From the NCBI GenBank assembly GCA_019828545.1, contig JACVRA010000121.1, positions 2,547-66,546 of the forward strand: a stretch of DNA of 64,000 nt, read 5' to 3'. Source of the DNA: Paracamarosporium sp. OC-R06-R3. Taxonomy: Eukaryota > Ascomycota > Dothideomycetes > Pleosporales > Didymosphaeriaceae. Both the position numbers and the translations under genes were made by a program. The notes below the pieces were generated by a model. The model had not been told where the DNA came from. It saw nothing but the letters and a program-made list of their open reading frames with translations, and ran no database searches. This document shows, piece after piece, positions 34,496-45,827 of the stretch (position 1 is the stretch's first letter; each line of letters opens with the position of its first letter).

Positions 34496-35880
34496 TCAAC
34501 AATCGATGAGTTCATCGTATTCGGGATGCAGGTGGGTAAGGTCGTCTACTGGTGTTGGCACAATGTCTGTGGGTAGGGATAGCTCGTGTTTGTTATAGCA
34601 CAAATATTGCAACGACAACTGTGATATACCGCCATCCTTGAAGTGCATGGATAGACCGTACGACTTGATGTACGCAAGTATCGCCCCGACCTTGATAAGA
34701 ACGTGATACAACGACGTCATATTCTGTCGCGGGAATGCTTCACGCGCTACAAGAATACTCTGCCGAATCGCAAATGCTCGACGCATAGAGTCGCCCTCAT
34801 GGATCTGGTCCCTCATAAACCATTGATTGTCTTGCAAATTTCTTTGACGACGTTACGCCATTTCCTTTGCGCGGCTTTTGGGTCCTGATGCTCTTCAGTC
34901 CGTTGAACGTGGTTAGGAAATAAGCGTCTGAGAAGATAAATACTGGGGACCCTTCCCATTTGTTCCGGGGCCGAAAATTTTGATAGCTCCATTTTGGCAG
35001 TTGCCTATGGTTACTCTCACAGGCTTTTTCGTTGCGTGGTATAAAGGGTCTTCCGCCAATGAGTCTGCATCTAGATTGGCAATCCTTTGATGGTCCCATC
35101 TGTTCGACAGAAGGCGCAGAAGACACTGCCTTTTACGGCTCGTTTCTTTTTGTGGCGTTGTCTTCCTTGCGTGGGATCGCACCGCCTTGTGCAAAGTCTA
35201 TCCGAAGCGGTAGCACATATTCGAGCTGAAGCCTGATTAATACATATAAGAGAAACCGCCAAGTATATATACTCGGATCCGCCTGGATGAATGCATGGTT
35301 TATTGTTGTTTCAAATGGTTTTCGTGCATCTCGCACTTTACGATCCGCCTCAACGAATGCGGGATCCCCCATTGTGTAGTCTTCCCAGCAATCCGCCAAA
35401 TAATTGGGTAGAAGAGGATAGCATCGCTAAGCAATGTCAACTACTGCCCGCATTTTCCGTTCCGCCCACTCCTTGCTCTGAAAGGTACTGATTTTATATC
35501 GGACAGTGTCTAGCAATGTGTGTATGGGGATATCCCGAAATCACTTGGCTTCATCAGCTGACTTGCAGTTGTGTGGGGCATTATTGTCAACATAAAAAAT
35601 TGCTGTAGATGCTACCCTCTCGTTGGGGTATGTGCAGAGCGACTTGAGTCCCGCTGAGCCGTCAAAGACAAGGAACGGGTCAGGAGCCTTCTAGTCGTTT
35701 AGGATCAGCCCTCTGAGTAACATCTTCGCTAATTCAGTCTGCAAGATATTGTTCCAAGTCGGCGTATCAGTACATAAACAAAAATTAGTGAGGACTTCGT
35801 CGGCTTCGTTATCCGTAAGCACCACCTCTACTTCCTCATCCAGACGTTCATCCGGTTGCTGTTTGCTTTCGACTTATCAA
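34496..35880 (-). pseudogene. decayed gene of unknown family
   Basis: Reading the minus strand from about 35880 gives long collinear protein-like sequence broken by stops and shifts. Recognisable pieces are VESKQQPDERLDEEVEVVLT, FYVDNNAPHNCKSADEAK, DIPIHTLLDTVRYKISTFQS, LADCWEDYTMGDPAFVEADR and SIYTWRFLLYVLIRLQLEYV. A CAFCRTDGTIKGLPI piece lies in a second frame. ANLDADSLAEDPLYHATKK and then MRRAFAIRQSILVAREAFP lie in a third. At least five in-frame stops occur, several at places where Gln or Trp would fit (TAG, TGA), and at least one frame shift. I do not recognise the family. The length (at least 450 codons) and collinearity argue against chance. Confidence 0.5.
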
Positions 35881-36838
35881 TGTTGAACCAAATAGAAGAA
35901 GCACATGCGTAGTTTTCGTCTCGCTGCTAGATACGTCTTCCTCGTGCAGACGCTTCTAGTGACGTACTGCGTAGCAGCCCATCACGAGCCGCGAGCAGTA
36001 GGTGGTGTGGTAAGTGAGTAATTGGTAGGATCACGAGGTACTAGGTCTGCGATCTAACAATAGATCATTTCAAGAGAAGTCAGGTCTTAGATAATAGCTA
36101 GGTCTGCTTAGAGGAATTAGCTGTATACATTAACGTAACAGTGACCGTCGCTCGCCTGCCAGGTGCCCCTACCTCAACAGACTGATGTCGAGGAGAGTGG
36201 AGAAGAATCAAACTGAAAGGGGTTTGCTTTCGTGGCTGCCGCAATCGCGACGGACTCGAGGTAACAAATTGTGCACATGCATATATTGATATCAGGGCTC
36301 AAGCGTGCCGCAGGCGGAATTGGAATTGTCAGGAGTAGCGAAACGGAGCGAGTGCTGGTGGACGACAGAACGGAAAATGTCGAAACCTCCATTGTATAAG
36401 TTATACATCTACCTTACGAGATAATGGTAAGTTCTAGGCTTTGCGTCTCATGAAGCATAGTTTTGTGGCTGTCAAGTAGTCACGCGAATCGACCGATGAT
36501 GTATTTCCTCGCTTTTGATCTAGTACTGCATGTTTTCAAATGGAGACGATAAAATGTGGTATCTTATGGCAAGAATAGGTGACTATTCGCTCGCATGGTC
36601 TGGATGGTAAGGTCTCAAGGTGTCCAGTTCCGAGGTCGGCCACGTGCAAACGCGTTTGTGGGGAACCTTGGCGTCCTCTGATCTCCATATTGTCCCACAG
36701 CTATAATGCGGAACCTCCGCCTTCACATTTGCGACTTTCAATAGCCATTCCGACACTTCCTCCACTTGGTTCCGACAGCTTCGCTCATTATCTTCTTCCG
36801 GGCTTGTTATTCGTACTTATTACTTGTACACATCCACC
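35881..36838. other. intergenic, AT-rich
   Basis: No gene recognised; flanks the decayed gene and holds the MED27 promoter. Confidence 0.45.
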
Positions 36839-37830
36839 ATGGCCGCCGCCGACGCACCGCGAGCAGCGCCTCCAAGCACAGATTACGACGAAACACAGTG
36901 CACAGCAGCACTCGCGCAGCTAGAGCGATTGAAGAACCAGGTAGATAGTCCCTCTGTCGCTGCTTCTCTGATGCCATTCTTGACTAAGACGTATTATAGC
37001 TCGATGACCTGCGCCTTACGCTTCCACGCATCGTCGAACCCTTTCACCTTCCTTCTAAACCTCCCATGTTCCATGCTTTCAAAGATAGCCTGATCAAAGC
37101 GCAACGTGATATGAAGACGTTCCGATCACAGTGGCAGAGCCAAGAGACACAAGATATCCTCGAACATGCCAGGAAGAGCATGATAGCAAACCCGGACCTG
37201 AGCGCAGGCGCGCAGGTCCAACGTTACGGGTGGGTAGAGAATGAGGAGAGGGATAAGGAAGCGGCAAAGAAGAACGGGGACAGCGGAGAGCGTACCCAAG
37301 ATGCAGGCATTTATGTCACGCAAGAAGAGCGGAAGAGGATCGTGGGAGAGTGGAAGGAGACGTATCCATCAATTAAAATAGAGGAGACGGACGAGGGGAA
37401 ACAACTCCTGATCCCACTGGTCGCCGACTCCACTAAGTACCGTTTTCGGATCTCGATTTCCGAAGACTCGAACGCGTCGCAGGCAATCAAAGCTGAATGC
37501 GAAGGATCGGGAGAGCCCTTCGCGTCCGTGACGAGATGTCTCGCTTCCCGGCCAATTGCAAATGATTTGAGGTATTTGTTGGTATGTTGAAATGTTTATT
37601 TTTATGTATAAATATGTATGTATGGATCTCGGAGATCTGATCGTCTACAGGATATGATTGCGGCATACAAGACGGTGAAGGGAGCTCACTGTGCGAAATG
37701 CAACAGGATGCTCGATAGTGACATGACAAAGCCGGTTGCCAGGAGGAATCGGCAGGTCGTGGACGCCAACGAGAACCCCGAGGCTTCCAAGATGATATGG
37801 GAACCTTTCCACGAGGGGTGCCTAGTATGA
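36839..37830 (+). CDS. MED27: Mediator complex subunit 27-like protein
   Basis: Three exons (36839-36940, 37000-37581, 37651-37830), all phase 0, give 287 aa. Introns have GTAGAT and GTATGT donors. The N-terminal half is helical, with CTAALAQLERLKNQ-LDDLRL and RIVEPFHLPSKPPMF. The middle is charged. The C-terminus has a zinc-binding arrangement: HCAKCNRMLD, then WEPFHEGCLV, i.e. a CxxC followed by H-x3-C. This fits the Med27 C-terminal domain. Mediator links activators to RNA polymerase II in the nucleus. Assignment rests on domain order and the terminal zinc motif. The gene ends 36 bases from the stop of the convergent neighbour. Confidence 0.65.
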
Positions 37831-37866
37831 AGCAAAACTGACACCCCAGTTCTTTACTAGATATGC

Positions 37867-38460
37867 TCAAATCTTGTTCATTCTCTGGCCAGGAGCGCGT
37901 GGATTCCAGCTGTTATCCAGCCACCAATCCCCGTTAACATCTCGCCATTGATGAGGGAACTGGGAGTCTTTTCGTGGCCCCTGCCATACTGCGTCTGTCC
38001 ACATGCTGCGGTGTTTATCTTCATACTTCCGCGTATCGAAATTGTACTTTTTTGATTCGTCCCTACCGAAGACCCAGCCTTGATTCACCCAGCATGGACC
38101 GCCGAGTTCGTATTGGCCCGGCCATGGGCGAAGACCAGTCAGTCTATAATCGAGCAGAGGCCAATGCGACCATCTTCCTTTCAGCGGACGATTGACCATG
38201 TGGTCGTTCTTCTGGGCGCTGATGGAAAGATGGATGTCCGGACCTTTTCCCTGCAAGATATCCTTTACGCGCCCAAAAGCACCTCTGTCCTTGTCTTTAG
38301 GCCAGACCAAGTGGTAGTATGGCTTGACACTTCGTCGACGTGTCCGTTGTTGGAACCATCCTCTGGTCTGCGGCGTTCCAGGGATGTGGACGTAATCTGC
38401 TGGGTCCAGCCTTCCAGCGGCGAAGTTGGGGCCCATGCATTGTGGTTGAGGAAAGGGCAT
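37867..38460 (-). CDS. conserved-looking small protein, function unknown
   Basis: The frame gives 197 aa from the ATG at 38460; it stays open upstream to about 38560 without another ATG, so an upstream exon is possible. The protein is basic and rich in Trp, Pro and Gly. It has no Cys-rich, membrane or signal segment. Recognisable blocks are LDPADYVHIPGTPQTRGWFQ, PYYHLVWPKDKDRGAFGRVK, GRWSHWPLLDYRLTGLRPWP and WRDVNGDWWLDNSWNPRAPG. I do not recognise the family. The many Trp residues and long open frame argue for a real protein. Confidence 0.6.
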   Translation of the reverse strand: MPFPQPQCMGPNFAAGRLDPADYVHIPGTPQTRGWFQQRTRRRSVKPYYHLVWPKDKDRGAFGRVKDILQGKGPDIHLSISAQKNDHMVNRPLKGRWSHWPLLDYRLTGLRPWPGQYELGGPCWVNQGWVFGRDESKKYNFDTRKYEDKHRSMWTDAVWQGPRKDSQFPHQWRDVNGDWWLDNSWNPRAPGQRMNKI

Positions 38461-38840
38461 TTCGGGTGAGGAACTGGATGGTCTAGAGGAGCTCGACAAG
38501 AAGGCATAAACAGGACGGGCCTGAGGAGGTGCCTCTTTTAATTGTTATTCGAGCATCGCTGATGTTGGGTCAAGTGAGCACCTAAGTATGAGATGGCTTC
38601 ACATGGCAATCATGGTCAGATAGAATCCTACGTAGGCAAATAGCAGTCGCAAATAAACAAAGCGGACAATCAAGCAGGCGCCCCACTCAAGAAGGTTGAC
38701 CATAGCCGCGCGTTTACTAGCGAGGCCCGAGCTCCCTCCCGAGCGCAACGCGACCTCGTTTTCTGTTTTCGAGCTGCGGAGCGCAATCAACACGCAGACA
38801 CGGCCGTCGCCAACGCACGCAGCTCCACGCCACCGCGACG

Positions 38841-41800
38841 ATGAGCCTCTTCGGCAATCTTGGCGGCTCCACGCCCGCGTCCAGCGCCGCCAAGCCTTTG
38901 TTTGGCAACCTTCCCACGGCTTCGACGACCACCACGCCCAGCTTGTTCTCCGGCCTGGGAGCCTCGACGAGCGCCCCCGCAGGCGCCGCGACGACGACGG
39001 CAGCTTCTTCTGGCCTTGGGGGGACCACGCTGTTTTCCTCGCTCGGAGGTGCAGCGTCTCAACCACAGTCGACTGGCTTGTTCGCCAGCAAGCCCGCTGA
39101 CCAGGCCCAGCAGCCCGCGTCGGCAAACCCGTTTGCCAGCAATCGCTTTGCCAATGCAGGAAACACGGCCAGTGCAGCCGGCGCGCAACAGCCGGCTTCG
39201 ACAAATGCCTTCGCCAGCAATCGCTTTGCCAACACGCAGCAAACGGGACAATCGACGCTCTTCGGTACCTCCTCTGCGCAGCCCCAACAGCAACCAGGCG
39301 GACCTTTGTCCCAGTCAAACGCAGGTACCTCGGCGCATTTCGACCACCTTCTCGAGAGAAGTCGCAAACGCAACGCTAGCGAGAATGGCTTCGGCAACTT
39401 CGGTGAGCTGCCAACGCTGCAGCTTGGACTGGGAGACATTGCACGCAAGGTGCGCAACCTGGGCCAAGGCGGTCCCTCGGCGGACCAGGCACAAGACCGT
39501 ACAGCGTATGTTCGATGCAAGGACACGAGCGTGGCGTGGCGTGGCGTGGCGTGGCTGACTCTGACCAGGCATTATCTGCTTTCCGCTTCAGGTGTGAAAA
39601 TGGGCAGTACCCTCCGCGACCTCAATCAGTTTTCGACACAAGCTGGCGTCAGTGCTACGGGCCCCGCTACTAGTTTGATGGATACGGATGTGGACAGCTA
39701 CATTGCAAACATACACTCACAATCTACTTTGGCCCTCATACAAGAAGGGTTGGAACAGTCCAAGCGTGACTTTGATGCTTTCCTGGAAGACAATGTCCAG
39801 ATCGAGTGGGACAAGCAGCGGCAGAGGGTATACGAACACTTTGGACTTGGCAGGCAAAGTGAAGAGTTGGCGGCGTCTCAAGCTACGTTTGCTGGTACGG
39901 CCACCCGAGGCGCGTTCGGAAGGTCTACTCGCAAGGGCCGTTCCATGGGAGCCAGATCGGTGAACGGCGCGTCGTTTGCTGCCTCCGCTGGCCCCCCCGT
40001 TATTGGATCTGTGATGTCGCCATACCAGAAGAGTACAATCAACGGCGAACCGTCAGACAAGTCCATACTGGCTGGGCAAGTTGGCTTTGGTGACCGTCAT
40101 ACGCGTGAGAAACAGGAAAGATTTATGGGAGTTGTCAAGAGGCTCAATGTCAGCAGGCAAGCAGAGCAGACTTTCCCAATCCTCGATGAGTTTGGGAAGA
40201 TTGAAGAAGACGCAAAGGGCGATAATTCCGACCATTTTGTCCAAGCATACCGAGCGCTCTCTTCGGTTGTTACTACCGACCCTTCAAATCCTGGAACACC
40301 TTTTATGCCGAAAGAGCGTTGCTTCTGTACAGAGTATCTGAACGACCAAGCAAACGCCTTACCTAGCGTTCAGAGTCGCAAACGAATCCTTGACGGCGCG
40401 CGCGCATACTTAGAAAAGAAGTTTTTGGAGCACGTACAAGATGTTCTCAAGCGTAACGCCGCGGATGCGCGACCAGGCGGGGAGCCTACCATGGTTAGCA
40501 AGGTGCGAGGGTTTGTCCGAGCCAAGATAGCCCAGAAAGAATTAGGTGCGGAGATCGAACATTTGCAGAAGATTGGTGGAGACAGCGACGACTACCCTTG
40601 GGTTATTCTTTTCTATCTTCTCCGAGGTGGTCTCGTTACGGACGCTGCTGCGTATGTCCGTGAAAGGCGAAACTTCTTTCAAAATACCGATAGAAACTTC
40701 CAGGCTGCTGTAGACCAATATGCACAGAGCCCAGAGCGCCGTCTGGAGCCTGATATGCAGCAAAAGATCACCCACGTCCACTCCCAACGGCAACGGATAG
40801 CTCCATCTAACGACCCCTACCGCATGGCTTGTTATAAGATCATTGGACGTTGCGAACTGACCAGAAAAAGTTTGGATTCGATCAACCAGGGTATGGAAGA
40901 TTGGGTATGGCTGCAGTTTAACCTTGCACGAGAGGGCAATCGTGCAGAAGAATCCGCCATGGAGGCATATGGGTTGGAAGAAATACGAGCAACGGTCGCC
41001 GACATTGGCAAACGTCACTTTATGAACGATGATTCCGAGGCCGCGGGCGGGCATGGTGTCTATTTCTGGCTCGCCATTCTTGCTGGGATGTATGAGTCTG
41101 CGCTCAGCTTTCTTTATCAGCACGACTACATCACTGCGGTCCATTTTGCGATTGCACTAGATTACTACGGCCTTTTGCGAGTCTCAAACTTCAATGATGC
41201 AGGCATGGAAATACTTACTTACACGCAACAACAACGACCCCAGTTCAATTTTGCCTGGGTCGTTGGTCGATACACTGCCGATTTCCGAGCTGCGAGGGCC
41301 GATGCTGCTGCTGAGTATCTGATACTGATCTGTTTGAACGCAGATCTTCCCAACGGAGTTGGGAAGCAGCAAGCTGATGTATGTCACGAGGCTCTACGTG
41401 AACTCGTTCTAGAAACACGAGAATTTGCGACACTACTCGGCGATGTTAGATCCAACGGACACGCCACTGACGGGCTCATTAGAGACCGCATAAAGCTCAT
41501 CAAATTGACCGATGACGATGCCCTCATTAACTCAATCACTAGCTTGGCCGCCAGGAAAGCTGACGAAGCTGGTCGCACCAACGACGCTGTATTGCTCAAC
41601 CATCTGGCTGAACAGTATGAAAATGTTGTTTCGATTTTGTGCCGTGCTCTTTCAGAGGCCCTTTCTGTCGAAATTGGACAGACACCGCTACGTCTTGAGC
41701 CATTGAAGCCGCGGCTGCCAGCACTGGAGCAACAGCAGATTCAGGACGCAGGTTCGAGTTTGAGCCTGCTTGGCACCGACGATCCCGTCGAGCTTACGCA

Positions 41801-42322
41801 CAGAGTATCTGAGATGTACGACCGCGACCAGCTATGGCACAGGAACGTTTCGCAGTCTAGTCGCCAAACTTTGGAGATCCTGTTCATGCTTAACCGCGCG
41901 AAGTCTGTAATCGAAGCTCAGCAATATACACAGGCTCTGGATGTAAGTTTCATGTTCTTCCCCGTTGTTGTTGCAATCGCAGATATTGACGAGCGCAATA
42001 GATCATTCAAAGCCTACGTATTCTCCCGCTTGATTCCAAGGGCAATCTCTCTGATATCCGTGCGTTTGCCAATAACTTCTCAGCTTTTGCACCAGAGATT
42101 GCCCGGAACATTGGCAACGTCTTGCTCTGGTCAATTGGGTGCTGCTCGAAGTATCGCGAAGTGCTGCTCAAGGGCGCATATGAGGATCCCACGCGGCAAG
42201 CGCTGGCGGCCGACCTAGCGCAGAAGGCAAAAGATCTTATGGTCTTTGCGGGTTTGATACGGTACAAATTGCCGCCACGGGTATTTGAGAGGTTAGCAAG
42301 GGAAGGGGGCGATGGTTATTAG
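38841..42322 (+). CDS. NIC96: Nucleoporin NIC96/NUP93
   Basis: Exons 38841-39505, 39569-41942 and 42002-42322 give 1119 aa. The N-terminal ~150 residues are low-complexity with FG-like repeats (SLFGNLGG, KPLFGNLP, LFSGLG, ANPFASNRFA). A linker with LQLGLGDIARKVRNL follows. The alpha-solenoid starts at AHYLLSASGVKMGSTLRDLN and has DYPWVILFYLLRGGLVTDAA and YFWLAILAGMYESALSFLYQ. It ends KDLMVFAGLIRYKLPPRVFE, typical of Nup93/Nic96. This is a core inner-ring scaffold of the nuclear pore. The first intron (63 nt, GTATGT donor) holds five GTGGC units, has no stop and is a multiple of three, so retention would add 21 residues in frame. The last intron joins QALD to IIQSLRILPLDSKGN. Confidence 0.93.
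39531..39555 (+). repeat. GTGGC x5 minisatellite inside a NIC96 intron
   Basis: Five exact head-to-tail copies of GTGGC fill the middle of the 63-nt first intron, just before its CTGAC branch site. Confidence 0.85.
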
Positions 42323-43068
42323 CTGGAACTCGAGGAAAATGAAGTGGAACATGGAGACTACAAAATCAAGGCGATCGTATCGTAGGACAGCAGGTACACG
42401 CTTGGACTGGTCATCATTTGAGATAGTCAATTTCTAGTAGTGATCGTGGAAGACATTGGGGAAGGCTGCATTGACGTGAATAAAAGCAGTTCTGAATTGG
42501 AAGCAATGAGCTGCGCAAGATGTCTATAGTCCACCCTTTTGCTTTCCTTCGAATGACGACTCAATACTGGGGTCATTGACTGTAAGTTCTACTTGCGTGC
42601 CCATCTCATACTGTTTTCCATCCCTTTGAAGCACCATGTGCTTAGGTGTATGACTTCGACCAGTTGAAAATACTCACTGGAACCCACTTGGACACTATGT
42701 TAGACATGTAATGCGAGGACCTTCGACCAAAGATAGCTAGCTATATATGATAGTCACGTCTTATTATAGATGCATCCATGGAATTTGGGCCACACGTGGA
42801 AAACGATCACGCAGCAACAAGGCATGTGAGGATTCCACTAGGCCTACTCAGGTATAGTTGCAATTAGGCGGTGCCATCAACCCTAGGCAGCCATAGCCTG
42901 TGACTTACTCCACGTATACTTGTTCTCAGCTCGATATATATTGCACATAAATCGGAAGCCTGATCGCCTCTGCTCTTATTACAGGCAGCCTGCTCTGTCC
43001 ATTTCAACCGAAAGTCGCCGCATCGAAGAAACATTTCAGGTCGGTCGTTCTGGGTCCCAAAAGCACCA
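42323..43068. other. intergenic
   Basis: No gene recognised; 3' flank of NIC96 and promoter of the PARG-like gene. Confidence 0.45.
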
Positions 43069-43884
43069 ATGCTAGACCTAGCTACTCGTCGCAAGATCTG
43101 CGAAGACACGATTTCGCGATCTGCGGCCATTGCAAATGAAACCCCGGGGGGCTCACTCACAAGCATTTTCATTCCTTCTCAGCTACCGCCTCTCGACAAA
43201 CAACATCCATCTTTCCCAGCGCTTACCCTCAAACCGATCGAGATCCATAACAGTGACGCGTTTGAACTGGCTCGTAAACTTTATCCCAGCACAGGCAAAG
43301 TGGGCGTATTGAACCTAGCCAGCAGTTCAGAGCCGGGCGGCGGCTGGCGATACTCACTTTCGATGACCCAAGAAGAAGCTCTGTGCTACTCCTCGACACT
43401 TTACGTAACCCTAAATCCTGAATGGTATCCATGGCCAAACACCGGACCTGGATCCTGTGCAGGAATCTTCTCACCGGACATCGTCGTGTTTAGAGACTCA
43501 CTAAACAATGAGCTCGTTGAGCTGCCCTCGGGGAGTAGACATGTCCTATCCGTCATCACAGTTGCTGCACCATGCCTACCAAAGCTCACGGAGAATTTGG
43601 ACCAATTTGCCAATATGACAGATCTCGAGAACCTCCGCGAGAAAATTCTGCTCACGCTACGGATGGCGGCTGCAAACGGTGTGACGAGCCTGGTGCTTGG
43701 GGCTATGGGATGTGGCGCGTACAGATGTCCGCCTCAGGTTGTTGCAGAAGAGATGAGAGCGGCTATCGAAATGAGAGAGTTCAAGGGCTGGTTCGAGGTC
43801 ATAACTTTCGCGGTATACGCCGCTGGACCGGCAGGTATGCGCAATTTGGACGTGTTCAGGAGGGTCTTCGAAAGCTCCCAATAA
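43069..43884 (+). CDS. PARG-type macrodomain protein (microbial-type PARG catalytic domain)
   Basis: A single exon encodes 271 aa. The macrodomain has VGVLNLASSSEPGGGWRYSL with GGG at 90-92, followed by QEE at 101-103. This is the GGG-x(6-8)-QEE signature of poly(ADP-ribose) glycohydrolases, the second Glu being catalytic in characterised members. Further conserved parts are RDSLNNELVEL, LSVITVAAPCLP and GVTSLVLGAMGCGAYRCPP. Architecture and length match the TIGR02452/DUF2263 bacterial-fungal PARG-like family. It would remove ADP-ribose polymers or act on related ADP-ribosylated substrates. No PARP gene is nearby. The lack of a signal peptide suggests a nuclear or cytosolic location. Confidence 0.85.
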   Translation: MLDLATRRKICEDTISRSAAIANETPGGSLTSIFIPSQLPPLDKQHPSFPALTLKPIEIHNSDAFELARKLYPSTGKVGVLNLASSSEPGGGWRYSLSMTQEEALCYSSTLYVTLNPEWYPWPNTGPGSCAGIFSPDIVVFRDSLNNELVELPSGSRHVLSVITVAAPCLPKLTENLDQFANMTDLENLREKILLTLRMAAANGVTSLVLGAMGCGAYRCPPQVVAEEMRAAIEMREFKGWFEVITFAVYAAGPAGMRNLDVFRRVFESSQ

Positions 43885-44611
43885 TCTCTTGAAATCTCCG
43901 TAATGTAGCGGTCTAAAGCATGAGGTAGATCCTGCAATTATGTGATCTAAGGTTGGAGTATACTCGGTCACGCAGCTTATATAGCTTACATTCTTACATC
44001 TCCGTTGTAGAAATCGCACTTAACAGATACACGTTTAGCGTAATCTATCCAGGAGGTGATCGTTTCTTGTTGTTTAGCTCGCTGTAACTCTGGCTTTAGG
44101 TCCAAAGCGCTGTGCAAACACGGTGATTGTCAATAGCAATGGGCACATCCAGCCCCAAAGCCGAACAGCACTTGAAATTCGATCCATCATATCTGCTCAG
44201 TCCAACTTCACGATGCAGGTCGCTTTGTAACCACGCCGAGGAGGAAATCCAGGGGTCATCGGAAGACTTGGAAGTCTGTCTATTGGTGCGGAACCTAAAG
44301 TCAAAAGCGCCAATAGCATTGCAGCGTAAGCTCCCGGTAAGCGAGGGCTGCATTGCTTGTACCTGGTAGGACTCGGCGAGCAACTGGGAAACAGATCACG
44401 ACAACCTTCGTCCGTGTCGGATCAAGGGCGCTTTCGATAGCTTGATAGTGTCGAGCAAAGTTATGAACGCCGCTGGTGGGTCTTCAGCTACAATAACCGA
44501 GAAGGAACCTTGGGATGACTAACAAGTGATGACGCAGATCGGCCAACAAAGCTTGCGCGACTTGAGCCTCTTCTTCCGGCACGCGTAGCTTTTCACACTG
44601 ACGAGACGGAC
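43885..44611. other. intergenic
   Basis: Short overlapping frames on both strands at 44096-44383, neither recognisable. Confidence 0.4.
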
Positions 44612-45739
44612 ATGGACACTGCTCGAAGGCTGAGGTCTTCCTGTGACGCTTGCGGGGCGGCTAAAACCAAGTGTGATCGATCGCAACCGCAATGCAGCCG
44701 TTGTGTTTCAATGAACCTGGCATGTACATATGGGCCTTCAAAGCAGCTTGGAAAGCGCCCACGGAGAAGACTCGATCTAAATCCAAGGTTTTCTGATCGT
44801 AGCGGGGCGTCTACCCACGCACATGACGCCCATCAAAACTCTGCTATAGAACGCCTCGCTTCAGCAGGCGAGAACCACACCAACACTTTCAACCCCATGC
44901 TTGACATTGGAATAACACCACCAGAAGATATCCAATTGCCCTTGCCATCAGAGCCATCTATCGTCTGGCCTCCGCTTGATAGTGGGTTGTTGGGTCCTCG
45001 ACACAGATGTTATCACGAGTCAAACGAGGTTATCCAACTACTTTCGATTCCAGAGCGCTTGTTCCCAGATGATGCACCCCTCATTCTCGATGTGTCGCAA
45101 ATTCTCCAAGCAAACAAACGGGCAGTGGAGTCTCTCAACCGTTTAGTCGACTGCAATTGCGCCAAATCAAGGGGTCACCAGGCAATGCTATATGCATCCC
45201 TCATATCTCGTACCTTGTGGTGGTATCGTGAAGCTTCCGGCGACGAGGTTTACACGGGCACTGATATCCTGGGCGTGCCATCACCAAACACGTCGTCTGG
45301 TACACTGGTACGTGAGATCTGATATTGCGCATACGTATTGAAGACGACATGCGCAGAAAACTCGTCTATTTAAGATAGCGAGGCCTTGACCATACGACAT
45401 CTGCTGATCGCTCGCTTTGAGAAATAGACACCACCGCCGGGCGCCTTTCTGGGGAACGATACTGATAGATGCGTTCAGGTCAAAGCGTCGTCAGTCACAG
45501 TTGGCGGCTTTGATGTTGACGATCCGCGAATGCAACGCGCTTTCAGAAATCAGCTCATTCGTCATGAAATCAAGAAGGTGGGAGACCTGATCGAAAAGTA
45601 TAATGCCTTAGCCTCTCACGAAAAGGTACAAGAGGGCGATAAAATTTTGTTTTCAACCTTAGGCACATGGCTAAGAGCCGATCTTGCGAAAGCAGTTGCA
45701 GCTGTCGCGGATGATCACAATCGTGTCAACGAAGATTGA
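44612..45739 (+). CDS. Zn(II)2Cys6 transcription factor, AflR-like
   Basis: Exons 44612-45307 and 45479-45739, phase 0, give 318 aa; the 171-nt intron has a GTACGT donor and a TTCAG acceptor. Cysteines 11, 14, 21, 28, 31 and 38 form C-x2-C-x6-C-x6-C-x2-C-x6-C, followed by a basic linker KRPRRR. The C-terminal part has LNRLVDCNCAKSRGHQAML, VTVGGFDVDDPRMQRAFRNQ and LIRHEIKKVGDLIEKYNAL, like the regulatory region of AflR-type proteins that control secondary-metabolite clusters. No polyketide synthase or NRPS is present in the window. The long intron could hide a further exon. It would bind DNA in the nucleus; targets are unknown. Confidence 0.78.
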
Positions 45740-45827
45740 ACATTCTTCCCTGGCATGTTGCTTGAAAGGTTGTACAGCAGGATACCAAAAGCCACAAAAT
45801 TCTATGCTCATTTACATATATTATCGA

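Noticed and set aside
44096..44383. Possible small Cys-containing secreted protein on the minus strand
   Set aside because: Only five cysteines in no known pattern, no signal peptide, and an equally long plus-strand frame overlaps it.
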